Below are positions 1 through 8,462 of a stretch of DNA of 64,000 nt, piece by piece. The stretch spans positions 6,903 to 70,902 of the forward strand of contig USLU01000023.1 of assembly GCA_900555635.1 (NCBI GenBank), in the 5' to 3' direction. The position numbers were made by a program, and so were the translations under genes. The stretch's first letter is position 1. The number at the start of each line of letters is the position of its first letter. The stretch comes from an uncultured Bacteroides sp. (GTDB lineage Bacteria > Bacteroidota > Bacteroidia > Bacteroidales > Bacteroidaceae). The notes under the pieces were generated by a model, which had not been told where the DNA came from, did no database searches, and was given only the letters and a program-made list of their open reading frames with translations.

Positions 1-2
1 GC

Positions 3-1271
3 AAGGAAGGACTGGAAAAGCAGCGAACTACGTATGAAGTTATGAAACGTATCATCGCACAAGATATTCCGAAAGAAGCCATCAATGCCAATCGATATGA
101 ATGGAATCCTTACACCAACACCTTGTTTTTAGAAGGTAAGGAAGTGCAAGGAACCCCCGAAAGTCCGGCTCGTTATCAGAAGATGCTGAATAACTTCAAA
201 GCGCAACAAAGTATTGATACCTATACGGGCAATACCTATATAGATCGTAAGTTCAACGACGATATGGAGATTGCCTTGAAGGATGTTGAAGCCTTGTTCG
301 ACCAATACCTCACCGCTCCCGAATTGAAGGAAGTGGGAAAGATTATCTCCAAACGACTGGGGCGCAAACTGGAGGCTTACGATATCTGGTATGACGGATT
401 CAAAGCCCGTAGCAATCTGGATGAAAATAAATTGAACGAACAGACCCGTGCCCTTTATCCTGATGCGGCTACTATGGAAAAGCAGCTTCCCGATATTCTC
501 TGCAAACTTGGATTTGATAAGGAACGTGCCCAATACCTTGCCGATAAAATAGCTGTAGATGCTGCACGCGGTTCCGGTCATGCATGGGGAGCAGCCATGA
601 AAGGACAACGTTCGCGACTACGTACCCGCATTCCGGAACAAGGCATGGACTATAAAGGCTACAATATCGCCATCCATGAGTTCGGTCACAATGTGGAGCA
701 AACTATCTCTTTATATGATGTAGATTACTTTATGATGAGTGGCGTTCCCAACACTTCCTTTACCGAGGCATTGGCCTTCGTTTTCCAGAAGCGTGATTTG
801 GAACTGCTGGGCATTGAAGATAATAACCCCGAAAAGCTAAAGATGGACATTCTGGATAAAGCATGGAGCATGTATGAAATCTGTGGTGTGTCCATGCTCG
901 ATATAGCTGTGTGGAAATGGATGTATGCCCATCCCGATGCTACAGCTCTGCAATTGCAGGAAGCAGTGATTAGATTATCGAAAGAGGTTTGGAATAAATA
1001 TTTCGCCCCTGTATTCGGTGTGAAAGACGAAACGGTGCTGGCTATTTATTCTCACATGATTGGTTATCCGCTTTACCTATCGGCTTATGCCTTTGGGCAG
1101 ATTATCGAATTCCAACTGGATAATTACCTGACAGGAAAGGACTTTGCCGCAGAAGTGAGCCGCATCTTCAAACAAGGCAAACTGACACCGAATGTATGGA
1201 TAAAGCAGGCCACCGGTGATGACCTTTCTGTAGTACCGATGTTGCAGGCAGTATGGAAAGCTATTGAATAG
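3..1271 (+). CDS. Zinc metallopeptidase, C-terminal part (HEFGH, gluzincin type; M3-like)
   Basis: The reading frame is open to the left edge, so the gene starts outside the window; an internal ATG at 42 is probably not the start. Counting from that ATG, HEFGH at residues 212-216 gives the two zinc histidines and the general-base glutamate. E242 in the segment SFTEALAF is in the right place for the third zinc ligand. This is the layout of gluzincin peptidases, and the helical context resembles M3 oligopeptidases. The end of the protein has no membrane segment. It lies 128 bp ahead of a GH97 gene on the same strand, so it may belong to the glycan cluster, for example clipping glycopeptides. 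The N-terminus, and therefore any signal peptide, is not visible. The protease class is well supported; the exact family is not. Confidence 0.72.
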   Translation, partial: KEGLEKQRTTYEVMKRIIAQDIPKEAINANRYEWNPYTNTLFLEGKEVQGTPESPARYQKMLNNFKAQQSIDTYTGNTYIDRKFNDDMEIALKDVEALFDQYLTAPELKEVGKIISKRLGRKLEAYDIWYDGFKARSNLDENKLNEQTRALYPDAATMEKQLPDILCKLGFDKERAQYLADKIAVDAARGSGHAWGAAMKGQRSRLRTRIPEQGMDYKGYNIAIHEFGHNVEQTISLYDVDYFMMSGVPNTSFTEALAFVFQKRDLELLGIEDNNPEKLKMDILDKAWSMYEICGVSMLDIAVWKWMYAHPDATALQLQEAVIRLSKEVWNKYFAPVFGVKDETVLAIYSHMIGYPLYLSAYAFGQIIEFQLDNYLTGKDFAAEVSRIFKQGKLTPNVWIKQATGDDLSVVPMLQAVWKAIE

Positions 1272-1399
1272 GAAGTCAACTTCCGTTTTTCCGAAACGTG
1301 AGTAAAAAGCAAAGTGATTGTAAATCTAATATTTTTTCTTTTCGATTGAGTATTCATCTCTTCACAGTCGTATTTATAAGAAATAATAAATACGATAAC

Positions 1400-3343
1400 A
1401 TGAAGAATATTAGTTTTGCAATTACTTTGTTGACCATTAGTGTTTCGCTTGCTGCTGAAACCAATAAAGAGTTGAGATTATCTTCCCCAAACGGTACGCA
1501 TCAAGTTGTGTTTTACCAAAAGCAACTCTCGCCGCAGGTCAATGAACTTTGCTACAAAGTAGCATTCAAAGGAGAGCCGGTTATTCAGGAGTCACGTGCA
1601 GGATTGGAACTGGATAATCGCATTTGGGAGATGGCTTTGGGACAACGTAATCTGGTGCAACCAGTCTCTTGGATGGATAATCTGGAAGTAGACTCTATTA
1701 CTTGTTTGCCTTCTGTTGATACAATTTGGAAGCCACACTATGGTGAGCGTAGTCAGATCCATGACCGCTACAATGCAGCTACTTTGTATCTGTCTAAAAA
1801 AGACGGCTCTTTTTATCGATTAAATATTGAGGTGCGTGCCTACGATGAAGGTATTGCTTTCCGTTATTTCTTTCCCGAACATCCCAAAGCTACCTTCCAC
1901 AAGGTAGTGGGGGATCTCACAGAATATGCTTTCCCTACAGGCACCAAGGCTTGGACAGAGCAATGGGCACAGGCATTCTTCGAACATCTGGATATCAACG
2001 AAATCAAACACCCTGTAGAGCGTGCATTGACAATAGAACTGCCTAACGGTAAATGGGCCGCTTTGACCGATGCCGATGTGGATGACTGGTGCCTGACCAA
2101 ATTTAAAACTTCCGAAACTAAAAAGAATACGCTGACTTCAGTTATGTACAGCCCTGTGGATATCGTCACTTATTATGCCACACCTTGGAAGATTATTATG
2201 GCTGCCGATAAACCCGGTGAACTTTTAGAGCATAATGATATTATTCAGAACCTGAACCCTCCTTGCGAGATTGCCGATGCAGCCGCCTGGGTGAAGCCCG
2301 GCAAAATTATGCGTGAAACCACCATTTCTACCGAAGGAGCTATCGCTACCATTGACTTCTGCGCCGCACACAATATTCCTTATATGCTTTTCGATTGGCA
2401 ATGGTACATGCCTTGTACTTCGCACGACGGCGATGCCACGAAAGTAGTTGCCAAGTTGGATATGCCCCGCGTTATTGCCTACGGAAAAGAAAAAGGTGTC
2501 GGCATTTGGGTATATGTCAACCAACATGCACTGATGAAACAAGCAAAAGAACTTTTCCCATTGTTGCATCAATGGGGTATTGTGGGTGTGAAATCGGGCT
2601 TTGTACAGTATGCCAGCCATCGTTGGGCTACATGGGTACACGACCTTGTACGTCTTGCTGCTGAAAATCATCTGTTAATGAATATTCATGACGAATTCCG
2701 TCCTTCGGGTTTCAGCCGCACTTATCCTAACTTGTTGACGCAGGAAGGCATCTGCGGAAATGAAGAATTTCCCGATGCAACGCACAATGTAACGCTGCCT
2801 TTCACCCGTATGATAAACGGTGCGGCGGATTATACAATCTGCTATTTCGACAAACGTTTGAAGACAACGCATGCTCACCAGTTAGCAGCTTCACTTGTCT
2901 TCTATAGTCTTCTGCAAACTATTTTTTGGTATGACAAACCTTCTTTCTATCAGGGAGAACCCGAAATAGAATGGTTCGAAAACCTGCAAACCGTATTCGA
3001 CGATACGAAAGTGCTGGATGGAGCGCCCGGCAAGAATATTACAATGGCACGTCGCAAAGGCGAAGATTGGTTTGTTGCCGCAATGACCAATAATAACGGA
3101 TCTAAAGAAAACATTCCGCTCTCTTTCCTCGATAAAGACAAAACGTATCTGGCATCCATCTATACTGATGGCGGTGATAAAGTGAAGACCCGCACCGGGG
3201 TAACATGCACTTATCTTTTAGTCGATGCCTCCATGACCATGAAGTTTGATTTGAAACCCAGTGGGGGAGCAGCTATCCGTTTGGTCCCCATTAATGGTAA
3301 GGAAATGAAGAAATATAAGAGATATAATGGAAAAATATTATAA
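1400..3343 (+). CDS. Glycoside hydrolase family 97 (SusB-like alpha-glycosidase)
   Basis: Predicted secreted or periplasmic exo-acting alpha-glucosidase or alpha-galactosidase. The ATG at 1400 is chosen because it begins a signal peptide (MKNISFAITLLTISVSLAA) followed by the GH97 start ELRLSSPNGTHQ. An earlier in-frame ATG at 1298 would add a non-signal stretch. The 647 residues show the N-terminal beta-sandwich (about 22-290), the catalytic barrel (about 300-560, with FDWQWY at 331-336 and GVKSGFV at 396-402) and the small C-terminal domain ending near 645. Glycine 400 sits where, as I recall, retaining GH97 enzymes carry the Asp nucleophile, which points to the inverting SusB-type subgroup; this is inference. 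It is followed by GH43 and GH88 on the same strand. Confidence 0.88.
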   Translation: MKNISFAITLLTISVSLAAETNKELRLSSPNGTHQVVFYQKQLSPQVNELCYKVAFKGEPVIQESRAGLELDNRIWEMALGQRNLVQPVSWMDNLEVDSITCLPSVDTIWKPHYGERSQIHDRYNAATLYLSKKDGSFYRLNIEVRAYDEGIAFRYFFPEHPKATFHKVVGDLTEYAFPTGTKAWTEQWAQAFFEHLDINEIKHPVERALTIELPNGKWAALTDADVDDWCLTKFKTSETKKNTLTSVMYSPVDIVTYYATPWKIIMAADKPGELLEHNDIIQNLNPPCEIADAAAWVKPGKIMRETTISTEGAIATIDFCAAHNIPYMLFDWQWYMPCTSHDGDATKVVAKLDMPRVIAYGKEKGVGIWVYVNQHALMKQAKELFPLLHQWGIVGVKSGFVQYASHRWATWVHDLVRLAAENHLLMNIHDEFRPSGFSRTYPNLLTQEGICGNEEFPDATHNVTLPFTRMINGAADYTICYFDKRLKTTHAHQLAASLVFYSLLQTIFWYDKPSFYQGEPEIEWFENLQTVFDDTKVLDGAPGKNITMARRKGEDWFVAAMTNNNGSKENIPLSFLDKDKTYLASIYTDGGDKVKTRTGVTCTYLLVDASMTMKFDLKPSGGAAIRLVPINGKEMKKYKRYNGKIL

Positions 3344-3457
3344 TGGATTAAGTGTAATTATCTCCTTAAACGTATAAAAGAAGAGTTATTCATTAGGTTG
3401 ATGTATTTTGAGGTAAAAAAGATGTTTTTGGGATAGTTTATTTAGAAGGTAACAATT

Positions 3458-5068
3458 ATGGTAAGAGCTTTTTTAAGGATAATTCTGATACTTGGTATTT
3501 GTCAGAACATGTACGGACAGTATTATACCAATCCTATCCTTCATGCCGATTATTCTGATCCGGATGTTTGTGCGGTTGGTGATGATTTCTATATGACGGC
3601 GTCCAGCTTCGGATGCAGCCCGGGATTACCCATTCTGCATTCCAAGGATTTGGTGAATTGGAAGTTAGTTAATTATGCACTGAAAACCATTGAACCAAAG
3701 GAGTTTTATGACAAACCCCAGCATGGAAAAGGGGTGTGGGCTCCTTCTATCCGTTATCATAAGGGTGAGTATTATATCTACTGGGGAGATCCGGATTTCG
3801 GTATCTTTATGGTGAAAACCAAAGATCCATTGGGAAAGTGGGAAGCTCCGGTACTGGTAAAAGCAGGGAAGGGAATGATAGATCCTGCTCCTCTTTGGGA
3901 CGAGGATGGAAAGGTTTATTTGGTGCATGCCTGGGCAGGAAGCCGTGCGGCCTTTAACAGTGTCATTGTAATTTGTGAAATGAATGCAGAAGGCACACAG
4001 GTTATCAGTGAGCCTGTACTTGTTTTCGATGGCAATGATGGCGTAAACCATACTATAGAAGGTCCTAAACTCTACAAACACAATGGATATTATTATATAC
4101 TGGCTCCTGCCGGCGGTGTAGTTACCGGTTGGCAGTTGGCACTCCGTTCCAGGAATATATATGGACCCTACGAATCGAAAATAGTAATGGCACAAGGAAA
4201 GACCGATATCAACGGCCCTCATCAAGGTGGCTGGGTGGAAACGAATTCCGGTGAATCTTGGTTCATTCACTTTCAGGATAAAGCGATGTATGGTCGCATC
4301 ATCCATCTGAATCCTATGAAGTGGGTGAACGACTGGCCTGTAATTGGTGAAGATAAAGATGATGATGGTTGTGGAGAACCGGTGAAACGCTACAAAATGC
4401 CGAATGTAGGTCGTACCTATCCGGTAGAATCACCGGCGGAAAGTGATGAATTTAATTCCCGGCAACTGGGATTGCAATGGGAATGGCATGCTAATTATCA
4501 GGATACTTTTGGATTTACCTCTGATTTAGGATATATGCGTATCTATGGGCATATCTTATCAAAAGACTTTGTGAACTTCTGGGAAGTTCCTAATCTTCTT
4601 TTGCAGAAGTTTCCTGCGGAAGAGTTCGCGGCAACTACCAAACTAAAAGTCGTTGCAAAAGCCGACGGACAGCAATCCGGTCTGATTGTGATGGGTTGGG
4701 ATTATTGCTACATCGGAGTGGAGAAAGAAGGAGAGCAATTCATTCTGAAACAAGTAGTCTGTAAAGATGCCGAACAGAAGAATAAAGAAATCACAACCCG
4801 CCTTGCTGAATTGCCTTTGAGCCGGAAGTTTGAAGCCGGATTGAATCCCAATTATGAAAGAGACATTTACTTGCGGGTAAATGTAGGTAAGAATGGAATT
4901 TGCCGTTTCTCTTATAGCTTGGATGGAAAGAAATACAAAACAGTCGGTGAACCCTTCGTTGCCCGTCAAGGGAAATGGATAGGAGCTAAGATAGGTTTGT
5001 TCAGTACCGCTCCATTTGGAAAAGAGAGGGGTTGGGTAGATGCCGACTGGTTTCACATTGAAAGATAA
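3458..5068 (+). CDS. Glycoside hydrolase family 43 beta-xylosidase / alpha-L-arabinofuranosidase
   Basis: Secreted five-bladed beta-propeller glycosidase predicted to release xylose or arabinose from hemicellulose side chains or oligosaccharides. A hydrophobic N-terminus (residues 1-20) is a signal peptide. The three GH43 acids are visible: general base D34 in YSDPDV, pKa-modulating D142 in MIDPAPLW and general acid E201 in IEGPKLY. Residues from about 330 to 536 form the C-terminal beta-sandwich typical of long xylosidase-like GH43 proteins (FGFTSDLGYMRIYG, then a concanavalin-like fold). The length of 536 residues fits. It lies 114 bp after GH97 and 13 bp before GH88, so at least the GH43-GH88 pair should be co-transcribed. 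The linkage cannot be read from the sequence. Confidence 0.9.
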   Translation: MVRAFLRIILILGICQNMYGQYYTNPILHADYSDPDVCAVGDDFYMTASSFGCSPGLPILHSKDLVNWKLVNYALKTIEPKEFYDKPQHGKGVWAPSIRYHKGEYYIYWGDPDFGIFMVKTKDPLGKWEAPVLVKAGKGMIDPAPLWDEDGKVYLVHAWAGSRAAFNSVIVICEMNAEGTQVISEPVLVFDGNDGVNHTIEGPKLYKHNGYYYILAPAGGVVTGWQLALRSRNIYGPYESKIVMAQGKTDINGPHQGGWVETNSGESWFIHFQDKAMYGRIIHLNPMKWVNDWPVIGEDKDDDGCGEPVKRYKMPNVGRTYPVESPAESDEFNSRQLGLQWEWHANYQDTFGFTSDLGYMRIYGHILSKDFVNFWEVPNLLLQKFPAEEFAATTKLKVVAKADGQQSGLIVMGWDYCYIGVEKEGEQFILKQVVCKDAEQKNKEITTRLAELPLSRKFEAGLNPNYERDIYLRVNVGKNGICRFSYSLDGKKYKTVGEPFVARQGKWIGAKIGLFSTAPFGKERGWVDADWFHIER

Positions 5069-5081
5069 AAGAATATATTAT

Positions 5082-6299
5082 ATGAAGACAAAAACTCTAT
5101 TAGCAAGTTTGGGCTTATGCCTGCTTACAGCTTGTTCCGCTCCGAAGGAGGAGTTCGACGTGGACAAGGCTCTTGATTATTGTAATAATCAGGTACATCG
5201 TACTTTAACCGAACTGAAAACAAATGATGGTAGCATTGATTATACCATGATGCCCCGCAACATCATGGATAGCCTTACCACTTGGCATTGCCGTAAGGCT
5301 ACCAAAGATGAATGGTGCAGTGGCTTTTGGCCCGGCATTCTGTGGTACGATTATGAGTATACCGGTGATGAGAAGTTAAAAGAAGAGGCTGATAAATTCA
5401 CCTCATCCCTGAAGTTCCTCTCAGAATCTCCGGCTTTCGACCATGATTTGGGCTTTCTGATATTTTGCAGCTACGGTAACGGTTATCGCCTGACGCAAAA
5501 CCCCGAGTACAAAAAAGTCATTTTAAATACTGCGGATACCTTGGCTACCTTGTTCAATCCGCGTGTAGGTACTATCCTCTCATGGCCGCGAAATGTAGAG
5601 ATGTTCGGCGGGCACAACACGATTATGGATAATTTGATAAACCTGGAAATGCTATTCTGGGCAGCCAAGAACGGTGGTAATCCTTATCTATCGGATATTG
5701 CCATTTCTCATGCCGACAAGACTATGAAATATCAATTCCGTCCGGATTATACTTCCTATCATGTGGCTGTTTACGATACCTTGACCGGAGACTTTATTCG
5801 GGGATGTACCCATCAGGGATATGCCGATAATACGATGTGGGCTCGCGGACAGGCATGGGGGATTTACGGATATACAGTTCTCTATCGTGAAACGAAAGAT
5901 ACCCGTTACCTGGATTTTGTACAGAAAATAACCGATGTTTATTTGAAGAACCTGCCGGAAGATTACGTTCCCTATTGGGATTTCAATGATCCGTCTATCC
6001 CTAATTCTCCTCGTGATGCATCAGCCGCCGCAGTAGTGGCTTCCGCTTTATTGGAATTATCCACTTATCTGCCTGTCGAGAAAGCCACTGAATATAAAGA
6101 TGCAGCTGTAAAGATGTTAGCAAGCCTCAGTTCCGACAAATACCAAAGTGGTAAATCGAAACCTTCATTCTTGCTCCATTCCACAGGACACTGGCCTGCC
6201 AAGTCGGAGATAGATGCATCAATTATTTATGCTGATTATTACTATATTGAGGCATTGCTAAGGCTAAAAAAACTATATAGTAATAAAGATGTAATTTAA
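5082..6299 (+). CDS. Glycoside hydrolase family 88 unsaturated glucuronyl hydrolase, lipoprotein
   Basis: Enzyme of the alpha/alpha-barrel type that removes unsaturated uronic acid from the non-reducing end of oligosaccharides made by polysaccharide lyases. The ATG at 5082 starts a lipoprotein signal with lipobox LTAC (Cys18), so the protein is membrane-anchored. An upstream in-frame ATG at 5040 lies inside GH43 and is rejected. The two catalytic aspartates of the family are recognisable in FDHDLGF (D122) and IMDNLINLEM (D183). The 406-residue length is normal. It starts 13 bp after the GH43 stop. No lyase is in view, so a lyase may be encoded left of the window or the substrate may come from another locus. 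Confidence 0.88.
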   Translation: MKTKTLLASLGLCLLTACSAPKEEFDVDKALDYCNNQVHRTLTELKTNDGSIDYTMMPRNIMDSLTTWHCRKATKDEWCSGFWPGILWYDYEYTGDEKLKEEADKFTSSLKFLSESPAFDHDLGFLIFCSYGNGYRLTQNPEYKKVILNTADTLATLFNPRVGTILSWPRNVEMFGGHNTIMDNLINLEMLFWAAKNGGNPYLSDIAISHADKTMKYQFRPDYTSYHVAVYDTLTGDFIRGCTHQGYADNTMWARGQAWGIYGYTVLYRETKDTRYLDFVQKITDVYLKNLPEDYVPYWDFNDPSIPNSPRDASAAAVVASALLELSTYLPVEKATEYKDAAVKMLASLSSDKYQSGKSKPSFLLHSTGHWPAKSEIDASIIYADYYYIEALLRLKKLYSNKDVI

Positions 6300-6326
6300 A
6301 ATCAGTCTTTCTGTTACATTCGATTC

Positions 6327-8288
6327 TTATTTATTTTGTGATGTAATCGGAATCTCTAATACAAATCGAGCGCCTTGGATATAGGTGGTATCCAAATAGA
6401 TGTGCCCATTCAACAATGTGGCGATACTTCGACAGATACTAAGTCCTATACCAAAGCCCGGTTTGAAGCTATCCAGCTTTTCGTAGCGTTGGAAGATAAT
6501 TTCTGCATTGTCCGGAGAAATACCACAGCCATTGTCGGTAACCGAAAAGACCACTTTCTCTGGATCTGCTCTATAAGCGAGAATTATTTTACCCTGTTCC
6601 GTATATTTGCAGGCATTTTCCAAAAGATTCATTAGTATTTGTTGCAGACATGAAGCATCGGTTGTGATAATCAGGTTGCTGGGAGATGCTTCTAATTCCA
6701 GGGATACTTCTGTAGGAACTTTCGTTTCCACATTGGTTATAGTATGCCTGCATAATTCTTCTATATTCGTAGGAGCGAGAGTTAGCTGATAGTTACCACT
6801 CTCCAGCGAACTAAGATCAAGTACATCGTTGACCAATGTCAGTAGAAGCTCGGTATTCCGATGAATACTGTTGAGAAGTTCTGCCCGTTCTTCCGGTTCT
6901 AATTCAATGTTGTCATTGCCATTCAGTATCTCGTTGAATCCTACTATGGCATTGAGCGGAGTACGTATCTCATGGCTGATATTTTGTAGAAAAACACTTT
7001 TCAAACGGTCGGCGTTTTCAGCACGGTGACAAGCTTCTTCAGCTAACAATTTTTCTGCTTGCAGACGTTGTGCATAACGGCGGCGACTGCCCGCATAAAA
7101 TAGAGAGAAGCCACTTGTCATTAATAATATAATGGTAAGAACGATAAAGTTGCGTTGCTTCTCTCGGGTTTCTAGAGCTATTCGGTGTAACTCTTCTTGC
7201 TGGTGCTGTACTTTTAGGCGTTTTTTCTCCATTTCCAGAGTCTGGTTGTTGAAACGAGCATTGTATACAGCAAGCAATTCTGCATTAGTGGCTTGTACTA
7301 TAGAGTCGGATAGCCTGTTTTTCAGATTGGTATAGTAGTAAGCCTTCTCAAAGTTCTTTTGCTCAAAGAAAATTTTTGCCTGATGCTCAGCTTTTATAAT
7401 CGGGTCTTCAATAGAATCTACGTAAATGAGTGCTTTTCCCCATTGCCTTAAGGCGATGTAATAGTCTGAAATTCCTTTAAAGTAGCTGCTTTTATTGGCT
7501 CCTATAAGTAGTTTTTTTGCATGGAGGCCATCAAGTAATTCTTTATATATACCCGCTTTCTCAAAATTGCAGGCTTTAATGTAAATTTTTAATAGAATAG
7601 AATATGCACTTATTTTATGAGCTGTGACTTTAGCGGAATCCAATGATTGCAATGCATATTCCTCGGCTGTTTTCAAGTTTTGCTTTTTTAGATAGCAATA
7701 GCCAAGGCGGTTGTAAGGATAAGAAATGTCTTTAGTCTCACCGATGTTTTTGTAATATTCTATAGCATTTTTAAATTGCTTGATGGCGAGATCGTTGTTT
7801 AATGACTGATAAAGTTCACCCATACGGATATAACTACGCGCAATACCATACGAGTTGTTGAGACGGAGTGCTTCGTCTTGATACCGTTTTAACTCTTGTA
7901 ATGCCTGTTCACGGTCATGATGCAGCATGTAGTAGGAGATTACGCGGTTCCACGCACTGAATATGTACTGCTGATGTTGTGTTTGGCGTGCAAAGTTGGC
8001 GATATTTTGATTCTCGCGCAGCAAAGCTTCCAGACTGTCTGCGTAGTAATAATAATCAACTTTTAGATGCAATGCCAGACATTGAGCCTTCTCGTCTTTA
8101 GTATGTGCTGCATTTTTGAACAGGGTATCTGCCATAGTCAGCATAACTGGATTATTGACATAAGAACTACATTTCTGATAGTAGGCATATAGCTTATCAT
8201 CAATCTTATAAGGATTGTTCTGTGCTTTTGCAAGTTGATAAAATAGAATTGAGAATAGAAATAATAATAATCCTAATAGTCGATTCAT
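6327..8288 (-). CDS. TPR-containing sensor histidine kinase (orphan, no receiver domain)
   Basis: Membrane sensor kinase of 653 residues. A signal or anchor (1-22) is followed by about 330 residues of helical TPR-type repeats outside the membrane, a coiled region (350-380), one membrane segment (381-400), a HisKA domain with phospho-accepting H439 in NISHEIRTPLN and an HATPase domain to the end (NLLENACKYT; DNGCGIS; GFGIGLSI). It has no receiver and no DNA-binding domain, so it must act on a response regulator encoded elsewhere; none is next to it. The upstream promoter (8310-8341) is a full match to the Bacteroides consensus, and a terminator separates it from GH31, so it is its own transcription unit. 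The stimulus is unknown. Confidence 0.92.
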   Translation of the reverse strand: MNRLLGLLLFLFSILFYQLAKAQNNPYKIDDKLYAYYQKCSSYVNNPVMLTMADTLFKNAAHTKDEKAQCLALHLKVDYYYYADSLEALLRENQNIANFARQTQHQQYIFSAWNRVISYYMLHHDREQALQELKRYQDEALRLNNSYGIARSYIRMGELYQSLNNDLAIKQFKNAIEYYKNIGETKDISYPYNRLGYCYLKKQNLKTAEEYALQSLDSAKVTAHKISAYSILLKIYIKACNFEKAGIYKELLDGLHAKKLLIGANKSSYFKGISDYYIALRQWGKALIYVDSIEDPIIKAEHQAKIFFEQKNFEKAYYYTNLKNRLSDSIVQATNAELLAVYNARFNNQTLEMEKKRLKVQHQQEELHRIALETREKQRNFIVLTIILLMTSGFSLFYAGSRRRYAQRLQAEKLLAEEACHRAENADRLKSVFLQNISHEIRTPLNAIVGFNEILNGNDNIELEPEERAELLNSIHRNTELLLTLVNDVLDLSSLESGNYQLTLAPTNIEELCRHTITNVETKVPTEVSLELEASPSNLIITTDASCLQQILMNLLENACKYTEQGKIILAYRADPEKVVFSVTDNGCGISPDNAEIIFQRYEKLDSFKPGFGIGLSICRSIATLLNGHIYLDTTYIQGARFVLEIPITSQNK

Positions 8289-8309
8289 AGCAATATATGA
8301 TTAATATTG

Positions 8310-8341
8310 CAAATATATATTTTTATTGTTTACTTTCCAAA
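8310..8341 (-). promoter_or_regulatory. Promoter of the TPR histidine kinase
   Basis: On the minus strand, TTTG (8341-8338), a 20-bp spacer and TATATTTG (8317-8310) match the Bacteroides -33/-7 consensus. The expected start of transcription is about 15 bp upstream of the kinase ATG. Confidence 0.7.
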
Positions 8342-8394
8342 TCATTGTAGTTTCTATGCATATAGTAGTATATTAAATATAATGATAAAATATC

Positions 8395-8435
8395 AAAAAA
8401 CATCCAGCTATCATAAAGTATTGATAGCTGGATGT
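8395..8435 (-). terminator. Intrinsic terminator after the GH31 gene
   Basis: A perfect 14-bp stem (arms 8400-8413 and 8422-8435, 8-nt loop) is followed on the minus strand by TTTTTT. It lies 28 bp beyond the GH31 stop codon and points the right way for that gene. Confidence 0.88.
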
Positions 8436-8462
8436 AGTGTCGTATTGATTAAGGGTGTGGAC

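Noticed and set aside
3665..4306. Open frame antisense to GH43
   Set aside because: Complement of a well-supported glycosidase gene; no start signals or family resemblance.
6298..6345. Terminator between convergent GH88 and histidine kinase genes
   Set aside because: Only a short TTACAT/ATGTAA match spanning the kinase stop; stem too weak and no U-tract.
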